Assembly (NCBI GenBank): GCA_031289815.1
Contig: JAITOS010000113.1
Span: forward strand, 1-25,349
Source of the DNA: Peptococcaceae bacterium
GTDB lineage: Bacteria; Bacillota; Desulfitobacteriia; Desulfitobacteriales; Desulfitobacteriaceae
Reading direction: 5' to 3'
DNA length: 25,349 bases
The position numbers were made by a program, and so were the translations under genes. Each line of letters begins with the position of its first letter. The first letter of the stretch is position 1. The notes beneath the pieces were generated by a model that saw nothing but the letters and a program-made list of their open reading frames with translations, made no database searches and was not told where the DNA came from. Of the stretch, positions 6,910 through 14,256 are shown piece after piece.

Positions 6910-9900
6910 ATGAATGAATCGTTATTAGCGGCGGCCATGCAGCAAAGGATCTTGATTTTGGACGGCGCGATGGGGACGATGCTGCAAAAAGCCAGCCTCA
7001 GCGCGGAGGATTTTGGTGGCCCGGAATATGAGGGCTGCAATGAACGGTTGAATAGCAACAGGCCGGAGCTCATTCAGGAGATTCATGAGATCTACCTGGA
7101 GGCGGGAGCCGATATCATCGAAACCAATACCTTTGGCGCGACGCAAGTCGTGCTTGCCGACTATGGCCTGGAAGCCGACGATTGGGAATTGAACGCGGCG
7201 GGAGCGCGTCTGGCCCGGAAAGCGGCGGATCGCTATGCAACCGAGGAGAGGCCGCGTTTCGTCGCCGGTTCGATGGGGCCGACGAATAAGATGCTGACCC
7301 TGACCGGCGGGATCACGTTCAATGAAATGGCCGAAGCCTATTACCGTCAGGCCAAAGCCCTGATTGCGGGCGGGGTGGATCTGTTGCTCGTGGAGACGGC
7401 GCAGGACACGCTGAACGTCAAGGCGGCCGGGGTAGGGATCAGGAGAGCGTCAGCGGAGTTGGGGCTGAAAGAAGAAATGCCGCTGCTGATTTCCGGGACG
7501 ATTGAGGCGGGCGGGACGACCCTGGCGGGTCAGAATGTGGAAGCGTTCTACATTTCTCTGGCGCATTTACGTCCGCTGGCGATCGGGATTAATTGCGCGA
7601 CCGGGCCGGAGTTCATGCGCGATCATATCCGGACGCTGGCGCAAATCGCCGCTTGCGGGGTGAGCTGTTACCCGAACGCGGGCTTGCCGGACGAAGAAGG
7701 CCGCTATCTGGAGCCGCCGGAGCATTTCGCGGCCAAAATAGAAAATTTCGCCAACGAAGGGTGGCTGAACATCGCCGGCGGCTGCTGCGGCACGACGCCG
7801 GAGCATATCCGGGCCTTGGCGCAGCGGCTGAAGGGAAAGCCGCCGCGCGGGATGGCGCGCCAAGAACGGGCGGCCATTTCCGGCATAGAGACCGTCTGGA
7901 TCGAGGAAGAGAGCCGTCCCATTCTGGTCGGCGAGCGAACCAATGTGATCGGTTCCCGCAAATTTCGGGATTTAATCAGCGCCGGAGAGTTTGAGGAAGG
8001 GTCGGAAATCGCGCGCGCCCAAGTCAAAAACGGGGCGCAGGTGATCGACGTCTGTCTCTCCAACTCAGAATGGGATGAGGCGCATATTATGGACAGCTTT
8101 CTGCCGTATGTCGTTCGCAAGGTAAAAGCGCCGATTATGCTGGATTCGACGGACTTGAAGGTTTTGGAAACCGGCTTGCGCTATACCCAGGGGAAATCGG
8201 TCATTAACTCGGTCAATTTGGAGGATGGCAAGAAACGGCTGGAAGAGATGGCCGCGTTGCTGAAGCGTTACGGGGCGGCGCTGGTCGTCGGCGCTATTGA
8301 TGAAACGGGCATGGGTCTGACCTGCGAACGCAAGTTGGAAATTGTCCGCCGTTCCTACGCTATTTTCCGGGAAAACGAGGTGGAGCCGGGGGATCTGATT
8401 TTTGATCCGCTCACCTTTCCGGTAGGAACCGGGGATGAACAATATTTGGGAGGCGCGGCGGAAACCATTGAAGCGATCCGGCGGATCAAGCGGGAATTTC
8501 CCGGAGTCAAGACCATTCTGGGGATTAGCAATATATCCTTCGGTCTGGTGGCGGCGGGACGGGAAGTATTGAACTCGGTCTTTTTGTACCACGCGACCAA
8601 AGCCGGTTTGGACTACGCCATCGTGAACGCGGAAAAATTGGTGCGCTACGCTTCGATTCCGGCAGAAGAACGGCTGTATAGTGAAAAAATATTATTTGAG
8701 ACCAGCGAAGCCACGGTGGCCGCTTTTGTCGATTTTTACCGCGATAAGAAAGCCGTAAAAAAAGAAGAGACGGCCAGAAAAACCTTGGAGGAACGCCTGA
8801 GCGCTTATGTCGTGGAGGGAAGCAGAAGCGGGCTGCAAGAAGATCTGGCCCTGGCGTTGGAACGCTACCGGCCCCTGGAGATCATCAATGATGTGCTCAT
8901 GAAGGGTATGGAAGAAGTCGGACGTTTATTTAACAGCAATCAATTGATCGTAGCCGAAGTATTGAAAAGCGCGGAGATCATGAAAGCGGCGGTGACTTTT
9001 CTGGAGCCTTATCTCGATAAAACCGAGTCCATGAGCAAGGGGAAAATTGTGATTGCGACCGTCAAGGGGGATGTTCACGATATTGGCAAAAATCTGCTGG
9101 AGGTCATTCTCGCCAATAACAGCTTTCAGGTAGTGGATTTGGGGATTAAAGTCCCGCCGGAACAGATCATCGAAGCCTGTCGGCGGGAGAAGCCGGACGC
9201 GATCGGCTTATCCGGCCTGCTGGTGAAATCAGCGCACCAGATGGTGACGACCGCTCAGGATCTGAGTAAGGCCGGTATCCGGGTACCCTTGCTGGTGGGC
9301 GGGGCGGCTTTGACGGCGAAATTTACGGAGAGTAAGATTGCGCCGGACTATGAAGGCCCGGTCTATTACGCCAGAGACGTCATGCAGGGACTCGACTGGA
9401 TGAACCGAATCACCGCGTCGGCGGCGGCAGAAGCGGTTGCGGAAGACCGGCGGCAGCTTCAGAGCGAGACCGGACCGGGACGGACGCCGCTAAAAACAGC
9501 GACAGCGGACAGCGGGGATACTGCGTCTGCTGCGCCGGGGCGCAAGGCCGTCGAACTCCAAGGATCGCCGCGGGTTCCCGCCGATCTGGAGCGGCATGTG
9601 CTGAGTCCGGCGCCGTTGCGGGAGCTTTGGCCGTATCTCAACCTTAAAACGCTGTTAGGCAAGCATTTAGGGGTCGCCGGGGACGTAGAACAACGGCTCG
9701 CGGCGAAGGACCCGAAGACGCTGGAGATCTTGGATCAGGTGCGGCAGGTGTTCGCTTTGGCGGAGCAGGGCCAGCTCCTTCAGGCGCGGGGCGTATTTCA
9801 ATTCTTTCCCGCCCTGGCGGCGGGGGAGGATATGCTGATTCTGGAGCCGGAAAGCGCGGCGGGAAAAAGCGGAAGCGGCAGGGTGCTCGAACGCGTGACT

Positions 9901-10395
9901 TTTCCCAGGCAAAAAAAAGCCCCCGGCTTATGCCTGACGGATTATCTTCACTCGGCGGCGCTGCAAGAGGGCGCTTCGCCGGAGGCTGATTATGTGGGGC
10001 TGATGGTTTTGACCGCCGGTATCGGGGTGAGAGCGGCGGCTGAAGAGCTGAAAAATCGGGGAGAATACCTGCGTTCTCATATCCTGCAAGCGCTGGCGCT
10101 GGAATTGGCGGAGGCGTTTGTGGAAAAAATTCACGAAACGATGAGAGAGCTGTGGGGTTTCCCGGATCCGGTGGATTTCAGTATGAAAGAACGCTTGGCC
10201 GGACGGTATCAGGGAATCCGGGTATCTCTGGGCTATCCCGCCTGTCCGAACCTTGAAGACCAGGCGAAGCTGATGCGGCTCTTACGGGCGGAGGAATTGG
10301 GGATTACCCTGACGGATGGGTTTATGCTGGAGCCGGAGGCTTCGGTCAGCGCGTTTGTCTTTTCTCATCCGCAAGCGAAGTATTTTGTGGTGTAG
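6910..10395 (+). CDS. metH: Cobalamin-dependent methionine synthase, full length with reactivation domain
   Basis: Transfers the methyl group of 5-methyltetrahydrofolate to homocysteine through cobalamin. From ATG 6910 (GGAGAGAG just upstream; in-frame ATG 6886 and GTG 6847 are less likely) it has 1161 residues. Domain order: homocysteine-binding barrel (about 1-315) with zinc ligands C229 (GINCATG) and C292/C293 (GGCCGTTP); pterin-binding barrel (about 335-590, RTNVIGSRKF); cap (about 620-700); B12 domain with the lower-ligand His H723 in GDVHDIGKN; an Ala/Thr/Pro-rich linker (about 845-905); and the AdoMet-binding activation domain to the C-terminus, with RVSLGYPACPN. Many clostridial MetH proteins lack the activation domain, so its presence is informative. 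No cobalamin or SAM riboswitch is visible upstream. The TAG stop lies in an 8-bp tandem duplication. Confidence 0.97.
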   Translation: MNESLLAAAMQQRILILDGAMGTMLQKASLSAEDFGGPEYEGCNERLNSNRPELIQEIHEIYLEAGADIIETNTFGATQVVLADYGLEADDWELNAAGARLARKAADRYATEERPRFVAGSMGPTNKMLTLTGGITFNEMAEAYYRQAKALIAGGVDLLLVETAQDTLNVKAAGVGIRRASAELGLKEEMPLLISGTIEAGGTTLAGQNVEAFYISLAHLRPLAIGINCATGPEFMRDHIRTLAQIAACGVSCYPNAGLPDEEGRYLEPPEHFAAKIENFANEGWLNIAGGCCGTTPEHIRALAQRLKGKPPRGMARQERAAISGIETVWIEEESRPILVGERTNVIGSRKFRDLISAGEFEEGSEIARAQVKNGAQVIDVCLSNSEWDEAHIMDSFLPYVVRKVKAPIMLDSTDLKVLETGLRYTQGKSVINSVNLEDGKKRLEEMAALLKRYGAALVVGAIDETGMGLTCERKLEIVRRSYAIFRENEVEPGDLIFDPLTFPVGTGDEQYLGGAAETIEAIRRIKREFPGVKTILGISNISFGLVAAGREVLNSVFLYHATKAGLDYAIVNAEKLVRYASIPAEERLYSEKILFETSEATVAAFVDFYRDKKAVKKEETARKTLEERLSAYVVEGSRSGLQEDLALALERYRPLEIINDVLMKGMEEVGRLFNSNQLIVAEVLKSAEIMKAAVTFLEPYLDKTESMSKGKIVIATVKGDVHDIGKNLLEVILANNSFQVVDLGIKVPPEQIIEACRREKPDAIGLSGLLVKSAHQMVTTAQDLSKAGIRVPLLVGGAALTAKFTESKIAPDYEGPVYYARDVMQGLDWMNRITASAAAEAVAEDRRQLQSETGPGRTPLKTATADSGDTASAAPGRKAVELQGSPRVPADLERHVLSPAPLRELWPYLNLKTLLGKHLGVAGDVEQRLAAKDPKTLEILDQVRQVFALAEQGQLLQARGVFQFFPALAAGEDMLILEPESAAGKSGSGRVLERVTFPRQKKAPGLCLTDYLHSAALQEGASPEADYVGLMVLTAGIGVRAAAEELKNRGEYLRSHILQALALELAEAFVEKIHETMRELWGFPDPVDFSMKERLAGRYQGIRVSLGYPACPNLEDQAKLMRLLRAEELGITLTDGFMLEPEASVSAFVFSHPQAKYFVV

Positions 10396-10408
10396 CGAAG
10401 TAGCGAAG
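10393..10408. repeat. 8-bp tandem duplication TAGCGAAG x2 over the metH stop
   Basis: Two exact adjacent copies; the first begins with the metH TAG stop codon. Confidence 0.9.
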
Positions 10409-10530
10409 GAGGCGGCGTTCCGGCGCGGCACTCCTTTCTCCTGCCGTCACAAAGAAAAAACGCCTCCAACGAAAAAGAGCCTTGGGGTAGTCGCAGGGAA
10501 GGCGCTGTATCTTCTTCTTTCTTCGGGGTC

Positions 10531-10657
10531 GCCGCAGGGCGGACGGTTCCGCTTCTCGTCCCGCTGCGCCTTCCTGGCGCAAAGGGACGCGCTCAGCATC
10601 CCTGCTTCGCTCTCCGCGGAACCGTCCGCCCTGCGGCTGTCTTTGGGGTCTTTTTTT
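10531..10657 (+). repeat. Perfect 22-bp inverted repeat with structured loop and T7 tract
   Basis: Left arm 10531-10552, right arm 10616-10637, identical in reverse complement over 22 bases, 63-base loop. Inside the loop a second hairpin can form: CGTCCC and GCGCC pair with GGCGC and GGGACG (about 10557-10589). TTTTTTT follows at 10651-10657. Both arms are flanked by near-identical 11-mers, TCTTCGGGGTC (10520-10530) and TCTTTGGGGTC (10640-10650). It may serve as the metH terminator, be a structured RNA, or be a small non-autonomous repeat element; the flanks would then be target duplications. Confidence 0.7.
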
Positions 10658-10753
10658 GTGCATTGGGAGAGAAGGGGTGCGTGTCTTTCGTTGCCAGGAA
10701 GCGGTCTGTATTGGCTCCGGTATACGATATTTTGCAGCGTCCCTCTCTGATGA

Positions 10754-10776
10754 AAATTATCACCAGGTGATAATTT
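10754..10776. promoter_or_regulatory. Palindrome TTATCACCAGGTGATAA, copy 2 (candidate operator)
   Basis: Here the dyad extends to perfect 11-bp arms around one central A. The core 17 bases match copy 1 at 1641-1657 apart from the central base. The nearest downstream gene start is 340 bases away (yerC). Confidence 0.6.
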
Positions 10777-10936
10777 GTCACTATATCACTATTCAAAAAT
10801 TTCCCCTGAGGTTTCTTTTACTCGCGTCTGACGCAAAAACTGTACGCTATCCAGCGTTTTCCACGGAATCCCCGGCCTTGCAAGCAACTTGTCAGGGAAA
10901 TATGAATACGGTATACTGATAGGCATTGAAGCGCTT

Positions 10937-10983
10937 CGCGGCGCTAAACCGGTAACTTCAAACCGGTAACTAAATTCGCCGCG
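10937..10983. promoter_or_regulatory. Candidate operator: two AAACCGGTAACT repeats inside an inverted repeat, next to the yerC-hisZ promoter
   Basis: AAACCGGTAACT occurs at 10946-10957 and 10960-10971, 14 bases apart, each with the palindrome ACCGGT. They are bracketed by CGCGGCG (10937-10943) and its complement CGCCGCG (10977-10983). The block ends 4 bases before the -35 box. The position fits an activator or repressor site; the regulator is unknown, with the TrpR-like YerC encoded just downstream as one candidate. Confidence 0.5.
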
Positions 10984-10987
10984 GCTC

Positions 10988-11016
10988 TTGACAAGACCGA
11001 AACACTTTAATATATT
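10988..11016 (+). promoter_or_regulatory. Sigma-A promoter of yerC-hisZ
   Basis: TTGACA (10988-10993), 17-base spacer, TATATT (11011-11016). Near-consensus. Confidence 0.8.
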
Positions 11017-11024
11017 AAAACACT

Positions 11025-11092
11025 AGAGGGAATAAGATGTCAGAGGAAATAAAATACCAGAGGAAATAAAATACCAGAGGGAATAAGTACGC
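11025..11092 (+). repeat. Four 17-bp tandem repeats in the yerC-hisZ leader
   Basis: Units start at 11025, 11042, 11059 and 11076. Units 2 and 3 are identical (AGAGGAAATAAAATACC); 1 and 4 share the AGAGGGAATAAG core. Each begins with a Shine-Dalgarno-like AGAGG, although the actual ribosome site is GGGAG at 11103-11107. The array lies just after the -10 box, so it is transcribed. Confidence 0.9.
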
Positions 11093-11115
11093 GGAGTAGA
11101 GCGGGAGTGGCGCGG

Positions 11116-11502
11116 ATGAGGACAAACGATCGCTTGCGGAATCGTTTGACGGACAGCCTGTTTGAGGCGGTCTTGTTATTGAAAGACAGGGAAGAATGCT
11201 ATCGCTTCTTTGAGGATATCGCGACGATAGCGGAAATCAAGGCCCTGGCGCAGCGGTTGGAGGTCGCCAAGCTGTTGCTGCAAAAAGAGACCTATACGAC
11301 GATTGCGGAGCATACCGGTGCCAGTACGGCGACGATCAGCAGGGTGAAGAACTGCCTGTTTTTTGGCGCGGACGGCTATCAGCTGATTCTGGATCGTTTG
11401 GATGAGCGGAGCGCGGAAGACGAGCGGGGCGCGGAAAAAGCTGTGCCGGAAGCTCAGCGGCAAAATCAGCGGGAAAAATCAACGGAAGGATACGGAGGGT
11501 GA
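11116..11502 (+). CDS. yerC: YerC/YecD family TrpR-like regulator
   Basis: 128 residues from ATG 11116 (GGGAG 8 bases upstream; GTG 11107 overlaps that site). The conserved part (about 1-95) has the YerC-type sequence FFEDIATIAEIKALAQRLEVA followed by a Trp-repressor-like helix-turn-helix at about 58-80 (YTTIAEHTGASTATISRVK). The last 30 residues are a charged Glu/Arg/Gln tail, not part of the family fold. YerC proteins belong to the TrpR superfamily; their ligand and operators are largely unknown. It lies 3 bases ahead of hisZ with its own consensus promoter, which points to histidine as the regulated pathway, by context only. Confidence 0.88.
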   Translation: MRTNDRLRNRLTDSLFEAVLLLKDREECYRFFEDIATIAEIKALAQRLEVAKLLLQKETYTTIAEHTGASTATISRVKNCLFFGADGYQLILDRLDERSAEDERGAEKAVPEAQRQNQREKSTEGYGG

Positions 11503-11505
11503 GGA

Positions 11506-12591
11506 ATGCAAAAGACCGTGTTGAAACAGAGAACACCGGCGGGAATGCTCGATATCTTGCCGGAAGCGGCGGCGGTATTGGAAAAGCTGGAGCGGGATAT
11601 CATGGAATTATTTTACCTTTGGGCCTATGACCGGGTGATTACGCCGACCATTGAATTTGCGGCCTGCGTCCAGCCGGAAAGCGACGGGGAGGATCATTTG
11701 TATAAATTCTTCGACCGCCGGGGTCGGATCATCGCTTTGCGGCCTGAATTCACGACGCCCATCGCCAGAATGGTGAGCTCGCGGATGCGGGAGCTGAAGC
11801 TGCCGTTGCGCTTTTCTTACAGCGGCAACGTCTTTCGTTACACCACAGACGACCGTCCGAGAGAGTTCCGCCAAGCCGGGGTAGAGCTGATCGGCTCGGC
11901 GAGCGCGCTGGCCGACGCGGAGATCATCGCTCTGGCGATTGAAGCCTTGCGGCGTCTGGGGATCAAGGATTTTCAACTGAGCATGGGCGAAATGAGTATT
12001 TTTGTCGGCTTGATGGAGGAAACGGGCATCTCTGAAGGACTGCGCGCACAACTGGAAAACGCGCTCTCGCGCAAGGACATTGTGGCCATTGAACAGCTGG
12101 CCGATCAGAACCGGTTGACCGAGTCCGTCCGCAAAATATTGCTGCGGCTGCCGCACCTGCGGGGCGGGGTAGAGATTCTGGATGAGGTCAGCCAGCTGAG
12201 CAACCGTCCGGCGGTCGCCGGGGCGGTGGAAAATCTGCGGCGGGTGTACGATTATTTGGGCGAGTTTGGAGTACAAGACGCGGTGGTTTTGGATATGGGC
12301 GTGTTGCGCGGCTTTGCCTACTATACCGGCGTGATCTTTGAGGGCTATGTTCCCGGCGTCGCCTTCCCGGTTATCGAAGGCGGGCGCTACGATCGGCTGT
12401 ACGACGATTTTCAAAATCCCTTGCCGGCGACCGGGTTCGCCCTGAATCTCAGCAGCCTGGTCACCTTCTTGCCGGAGCAAAAAGCGCCGGAGGAGCAGGA
12501 GACGGTGGACGGGGAGCAAGCGGGGCAAGTGATTCGCCGCTGCCGCGAATTGCGGGCGCAGGGACGGAGAACGGTGATGGCGCTGAGATAG
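11506..12591 (+). CDS. hisZ: ATP phosphoribosyltransferase regulatory subunit
   Basis: A 361-residue class II histidyl-tRNA-synthetase-like protein without a tRNA-binding domain. It assembles with short HisG, activates it and confers feedback inhibition by histidine. HisRS-like motif 2 region is visible as RFSYSGNVFRYTTDDRPREFRQAGVELIG split over about 105-130, preceded by LRPEFTTPIARM; the histidine-binding motif region RGFAYYTG is at about 265-275. It lacks the C-terminal anticodon domain of HisRS, and the total length fits HisZ. GGAGGGTGAGG precedes ATG, which follows the yerC stop by 3 bases. The matching short hisG lies 1.7 kb downstream beyond pfkA. Confidence 0.95.
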   Translation: MQKTVLKQRTPAGMLDILPEAAAVLEKLERDIMELFYLWAYDRVITPTIEFAACVQPESDGEDHLYKFFDRRGRIIALRPEFTTPIARMVSSRMRELKLPLRFSYSGNVFRYTTDDRPREFRQAGVELIGSASALADAEIIALAIEALRRLGIKDFQLSMGEMSIFVGLMEETGISEGLRAQLENALSRKDIVAIEQLADQNRLTESVRKILLRLPHLRGGVEILDEVSQLSNRPAVAGAVENLRRVYDYLGEFGVQDAVVLDMGVLRGFAYYTGVIFEGYVPGVAFPVIEGGRYDRLYDDFQNPLPATGFALNLSSLVTFLPEQKAPEEQETVDGEQAGQVIRRCRELRAQGRRTVMALR

Positions 12592-12780
12592 ACTTATAGA
12601 AAATAGTAAAATCGATATACCTATAAGTCTATAAGGTTGCCGGTGTATTTGAGTATATAGGTCTGCGAGTCTGCGAGTATAATGAATGTCATAAGTATAC
12701 TAAGTATATAAGCCTACAAGCATACAAATGTACGGGTGTACAGGTATATGGGTATACACCTATAGGACTCCATAAGTCCA
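12590..12780. repeat. AT-rich intergenic block of short direct and inverted repeats before pfkA
   Basis: The 299-bp gap between hisZ and pfkA holds: a 10-bp inverted repeat AGACTTATAG (12590-12599, over the hisZ stop) / CTATAAGTCT (12621-12630); TCTGCGAG twice in tandem (12662-12677); many near-copies of TATA(A/C)(A/T)AG; GGTGTA/TACACC; and GGACT/AGTCC near 12766-12780. A TATAAT (12678-12683) follows the tandem pair but has no good -35 within 16-19 bases, so the pfkA promoter is unclear. No gene seen. Confidence 0.65.
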
Positions 12781-12890
12781 TAAAGACGGCGCGAAGCGGC
12801 CCGCTGACTGAGGATAGGAAGAGAACCGTTGGTCGGGGGTAGAATGAACAAACATGGAAAATAAACAGACAGGGAAAAGGAGGTGCGCCC

Positions 12891-13970
12891 ATGCGCAGAT
12901 TAGCGATACTGACGGGCGGCGGCGATTGTCCGGGGCTGAACGCCGTGATCCGGGCCGCGGTCAAGACCGCCAATCACCACGGGCTGGAGGTCATGGGGAT
13001 CAAGGACGGTTTTCGCGGGGCGGTGGAAGGCGAGTTTTTTCTGCTGGATGACGCGGCTATCTCCGGAATCCTGCCCAGAGGGGGAACCATTCTGGGAACG
13101 ACGAACCGGGATAATCCCTTTGCCTATCGGGTGAAAAAGGACGGGGCGGTGAGCACGGAGGATCGTTCGGGCGACGTCATGCGCAATATGCGCCACCACG
13201 AAATTGACGCCTTGCTGGCTATCGGCGGCGACGGCAGTTTAAAGATCGCTTTGAAATTTCATGAACTGGGATTGCCGATCGTGGGCATCCCCAAAACCAT
13301 TGATAACGACCTCATGGCGACGGATCAAACCTTTGGCTTTCAGACGGCCCTGTCGGTGGCGCAGGAAGCCTTGGATCGCCTACATACGACGGCGGAATCC
13401 CATCATCGGATGATGATTCTGGAAGTGATGGGCAGAACCGCCGGTTGGATTGCCCTGTATGCCGGGGTGGCCGGCGGGGCGGATGTGATTCTGATCCCCG
13501 AAATTCCCTATGACTTGCGGAAGATCGCGGCGGCGGTGGAAGAGAGAGAACGGCAGGGGAAAAAGTTCAGCATTGCGGTGGTAGCCGAAGGCGCGAAGCC
13601 GTTGCATGGCGAGGTGGTGGTGGAGCGGGTGCTGAAGGATCGCCCGGAACCGCTCAAGCTGGGCGGGATTGGCGCGAAGTTCGGCGCTGATCTGGAAGAG
13701 CTGGTGGACATAGAAACCAGAGTGACTGTGCTGGGACATTTGCAGCGGGGCGGTTCGCCCAACGCCGAAGACCGTATTTTGTCCTCGCGCTATGGGGTAG
13801 CGGCGGTGGAAGCCGCTTTGCAAGGCGCGTTTGGCACGATGGTAGCTCTGCAAGGGCGCGAGGTGGTAATCGTCTCCCTGGCGGAGGCGGTGGATCAGAT
13901 CAAGCTGGTGCCGTTGACGGACTCGGTATTGCGGGTAGCCAGAAGCCTGGGGATCAGTTTTGGTGATTAG
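12891..13970 (+). CDS. pfkA: 6-phosphofructokinase (PKTIDND type)
   Basis: Phosphorylates fructose 6-phosphate to fructose 1,6-bisphosphate. 359 residues. Motifs: LTGGGDCPGLNAVIR (8-21), RGGTILGTTN (63-72), GGDGS (112-116), PKTIDND with the catalytic Asp D138 (134-140), MGRTAGW (about 179-185) and GHLQRGGSPNA near 282-292. The pair Gly in GGDG and Lys in PKTIDND marks the group III (mixed-substrate family) enzymes. Classical ATP-PFKs have PGTIDND, and PPi-dependent enzymes have GGDD with PKTIDND. The prediction is thus ATP use, with PPi less likely. AGGAGG lies upstream of ATG. It is placed between hisZ and hisG, with repeat-rich gaps on both sides, and is probably not part of the his operon. 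Confidence 0.94.
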   Translation: MRRLAILTGGGDCPGLNAVIRAAVKTANHHGLEVMGIKDGFRGAVEGEFFLLDDAAISGILPRGGTILGTTNRDNPFAYRVKKDGAVSTEDRSGDVMRNMRHHEIDALLAIGGDGSLKIALKFHELGLPIVGIPKTIDNDLMATDQTFGFQTALSVAQEALDRLHTTAESHHRMMILEVMGRTAGWIALYAGVAGGADVILIPEIPYDLRKIAAAVEERERQGKKFSIAVVAEGAKPLHGEVVVERVLKDRPEPLKLGGIGAKFGADLEELVDIETRVTVLGHLQRGGSPNAEDRILSSRYGVAAVEAALQGAFGTMVALQGREVVIVSLAEAVDQIKLVPLTDSVLRVARSLGISFGD

Positions 13971-14101
13971 CTTTGGCGATTTGTCAGGGGCGGCAGAGCG
14001 GGCGGCCAGCGCGGAACTGCCTGATCGTCTGTTCGCTGGATTGCCACTGGATTGTTGCCGCGCCGCTACGGCTTCACACACGGCGAAAACGAAAAAACGG
14101 C

Positions 14102-14130
14102 TTGCCGGATAAGGCGAAAACTGCTATAAT
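14102..14130 (+). promoter_or_regulatory. Promoter of the hisGDBHAF-IE operon
   Basis: TTGCCG (14102-14107), 17-base spacer, consensus TATAAT (14125-14130) with TGC just before it, giving an extended -10. The gap from pfkA (13971-14101) otherwise shows nothing coding. Confidence 0.75.
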
Positions 14131-14137
14131 ATTAACG

Positions 14138-14153
14138 TGCTAACGTTTTAGCA
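14138..14153 (+). promoter_or_regulatory. Hairpin at the his operon transcription start
   Basis: TGCTAA and TTAGCA pair as a 6-bp stem with loop CGTT, beginning 8 bases after the -10 box, so it covers the predicted start of the RNA. It could be an operator or a 5' stabilising hairpin. Confidence 0.5.
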
Positions 14154-14172
14154 GGATAAAGCAATGAAATAG

Positions 14173-14240
14173 AGTAATCAAGCAATAAAGTAATGAGATA
14201 GAGTAGTGAAATCAAGTAATCAAGTAATCAAGTAATGAAG
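14173..14240 (+). repeat. 8-bp tandem repeat array (AGTAATCA type) in the hisG leader
   Basis: Variants of AGTAATCA/AGTAATGA run head to tail, three of them nearly identical at 14215-14238. The array is transcribed from the promoter at 14102-14130 and ends just before the hisG ribosome site. No T-box features accompany it. Confidence 0.8.
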
Positions 14241-14256
14241 TTCGGGAGGGATGAGC

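Larger units (their letters stand above)
10396..11115. other. 720-bp non-coding region between metH and yerC
   Basis: No convincing gene on either strand. It holds, in order: a large inverted-repeat element with T tract (10531-10657), palindrome copy 2 (10754-10776), a small GC hairpin (ACGCT/AGCGT near 10848-10861, followed by TTTT), paired 14-bp direct repeats inside a short inverted repeat (10937-10983), a consensus promoter (10988-11016) and four 17-bp tandem repeats (11025-11092). Open frames across the GC-rich part (for example complement 10346-10663) have Arg/Pro/Ala-rich translations typical of chance reading through inverted repeats. Confidence 0.75.

Noticed and set aside
6380..6910. 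Cobalamin or SAM riboswitch before metH
   Set aside because: The region is almost fully coding (rseC-like), and no B12-box or SAM-I core motif is present.
10346..10663. Minus-strand open frame of 105 residues across the GC-rich inverted repeat
   Set aside because: Arg/Pro/Gly-rich translation, overlaps the metH end, no ribosome site; explained by the inverted repeat.
11025..11092. CRISPR array
   Set aside because: Repeats are directly adjacent without spacers, and no cas genes are present.
10700..11115. Histidine T-box leader upstream of yerC-hisZ
   Set aside because: No AGGGTGGNACCGCG T-box sequence or specifier-loop layout is visible here or before hisG.
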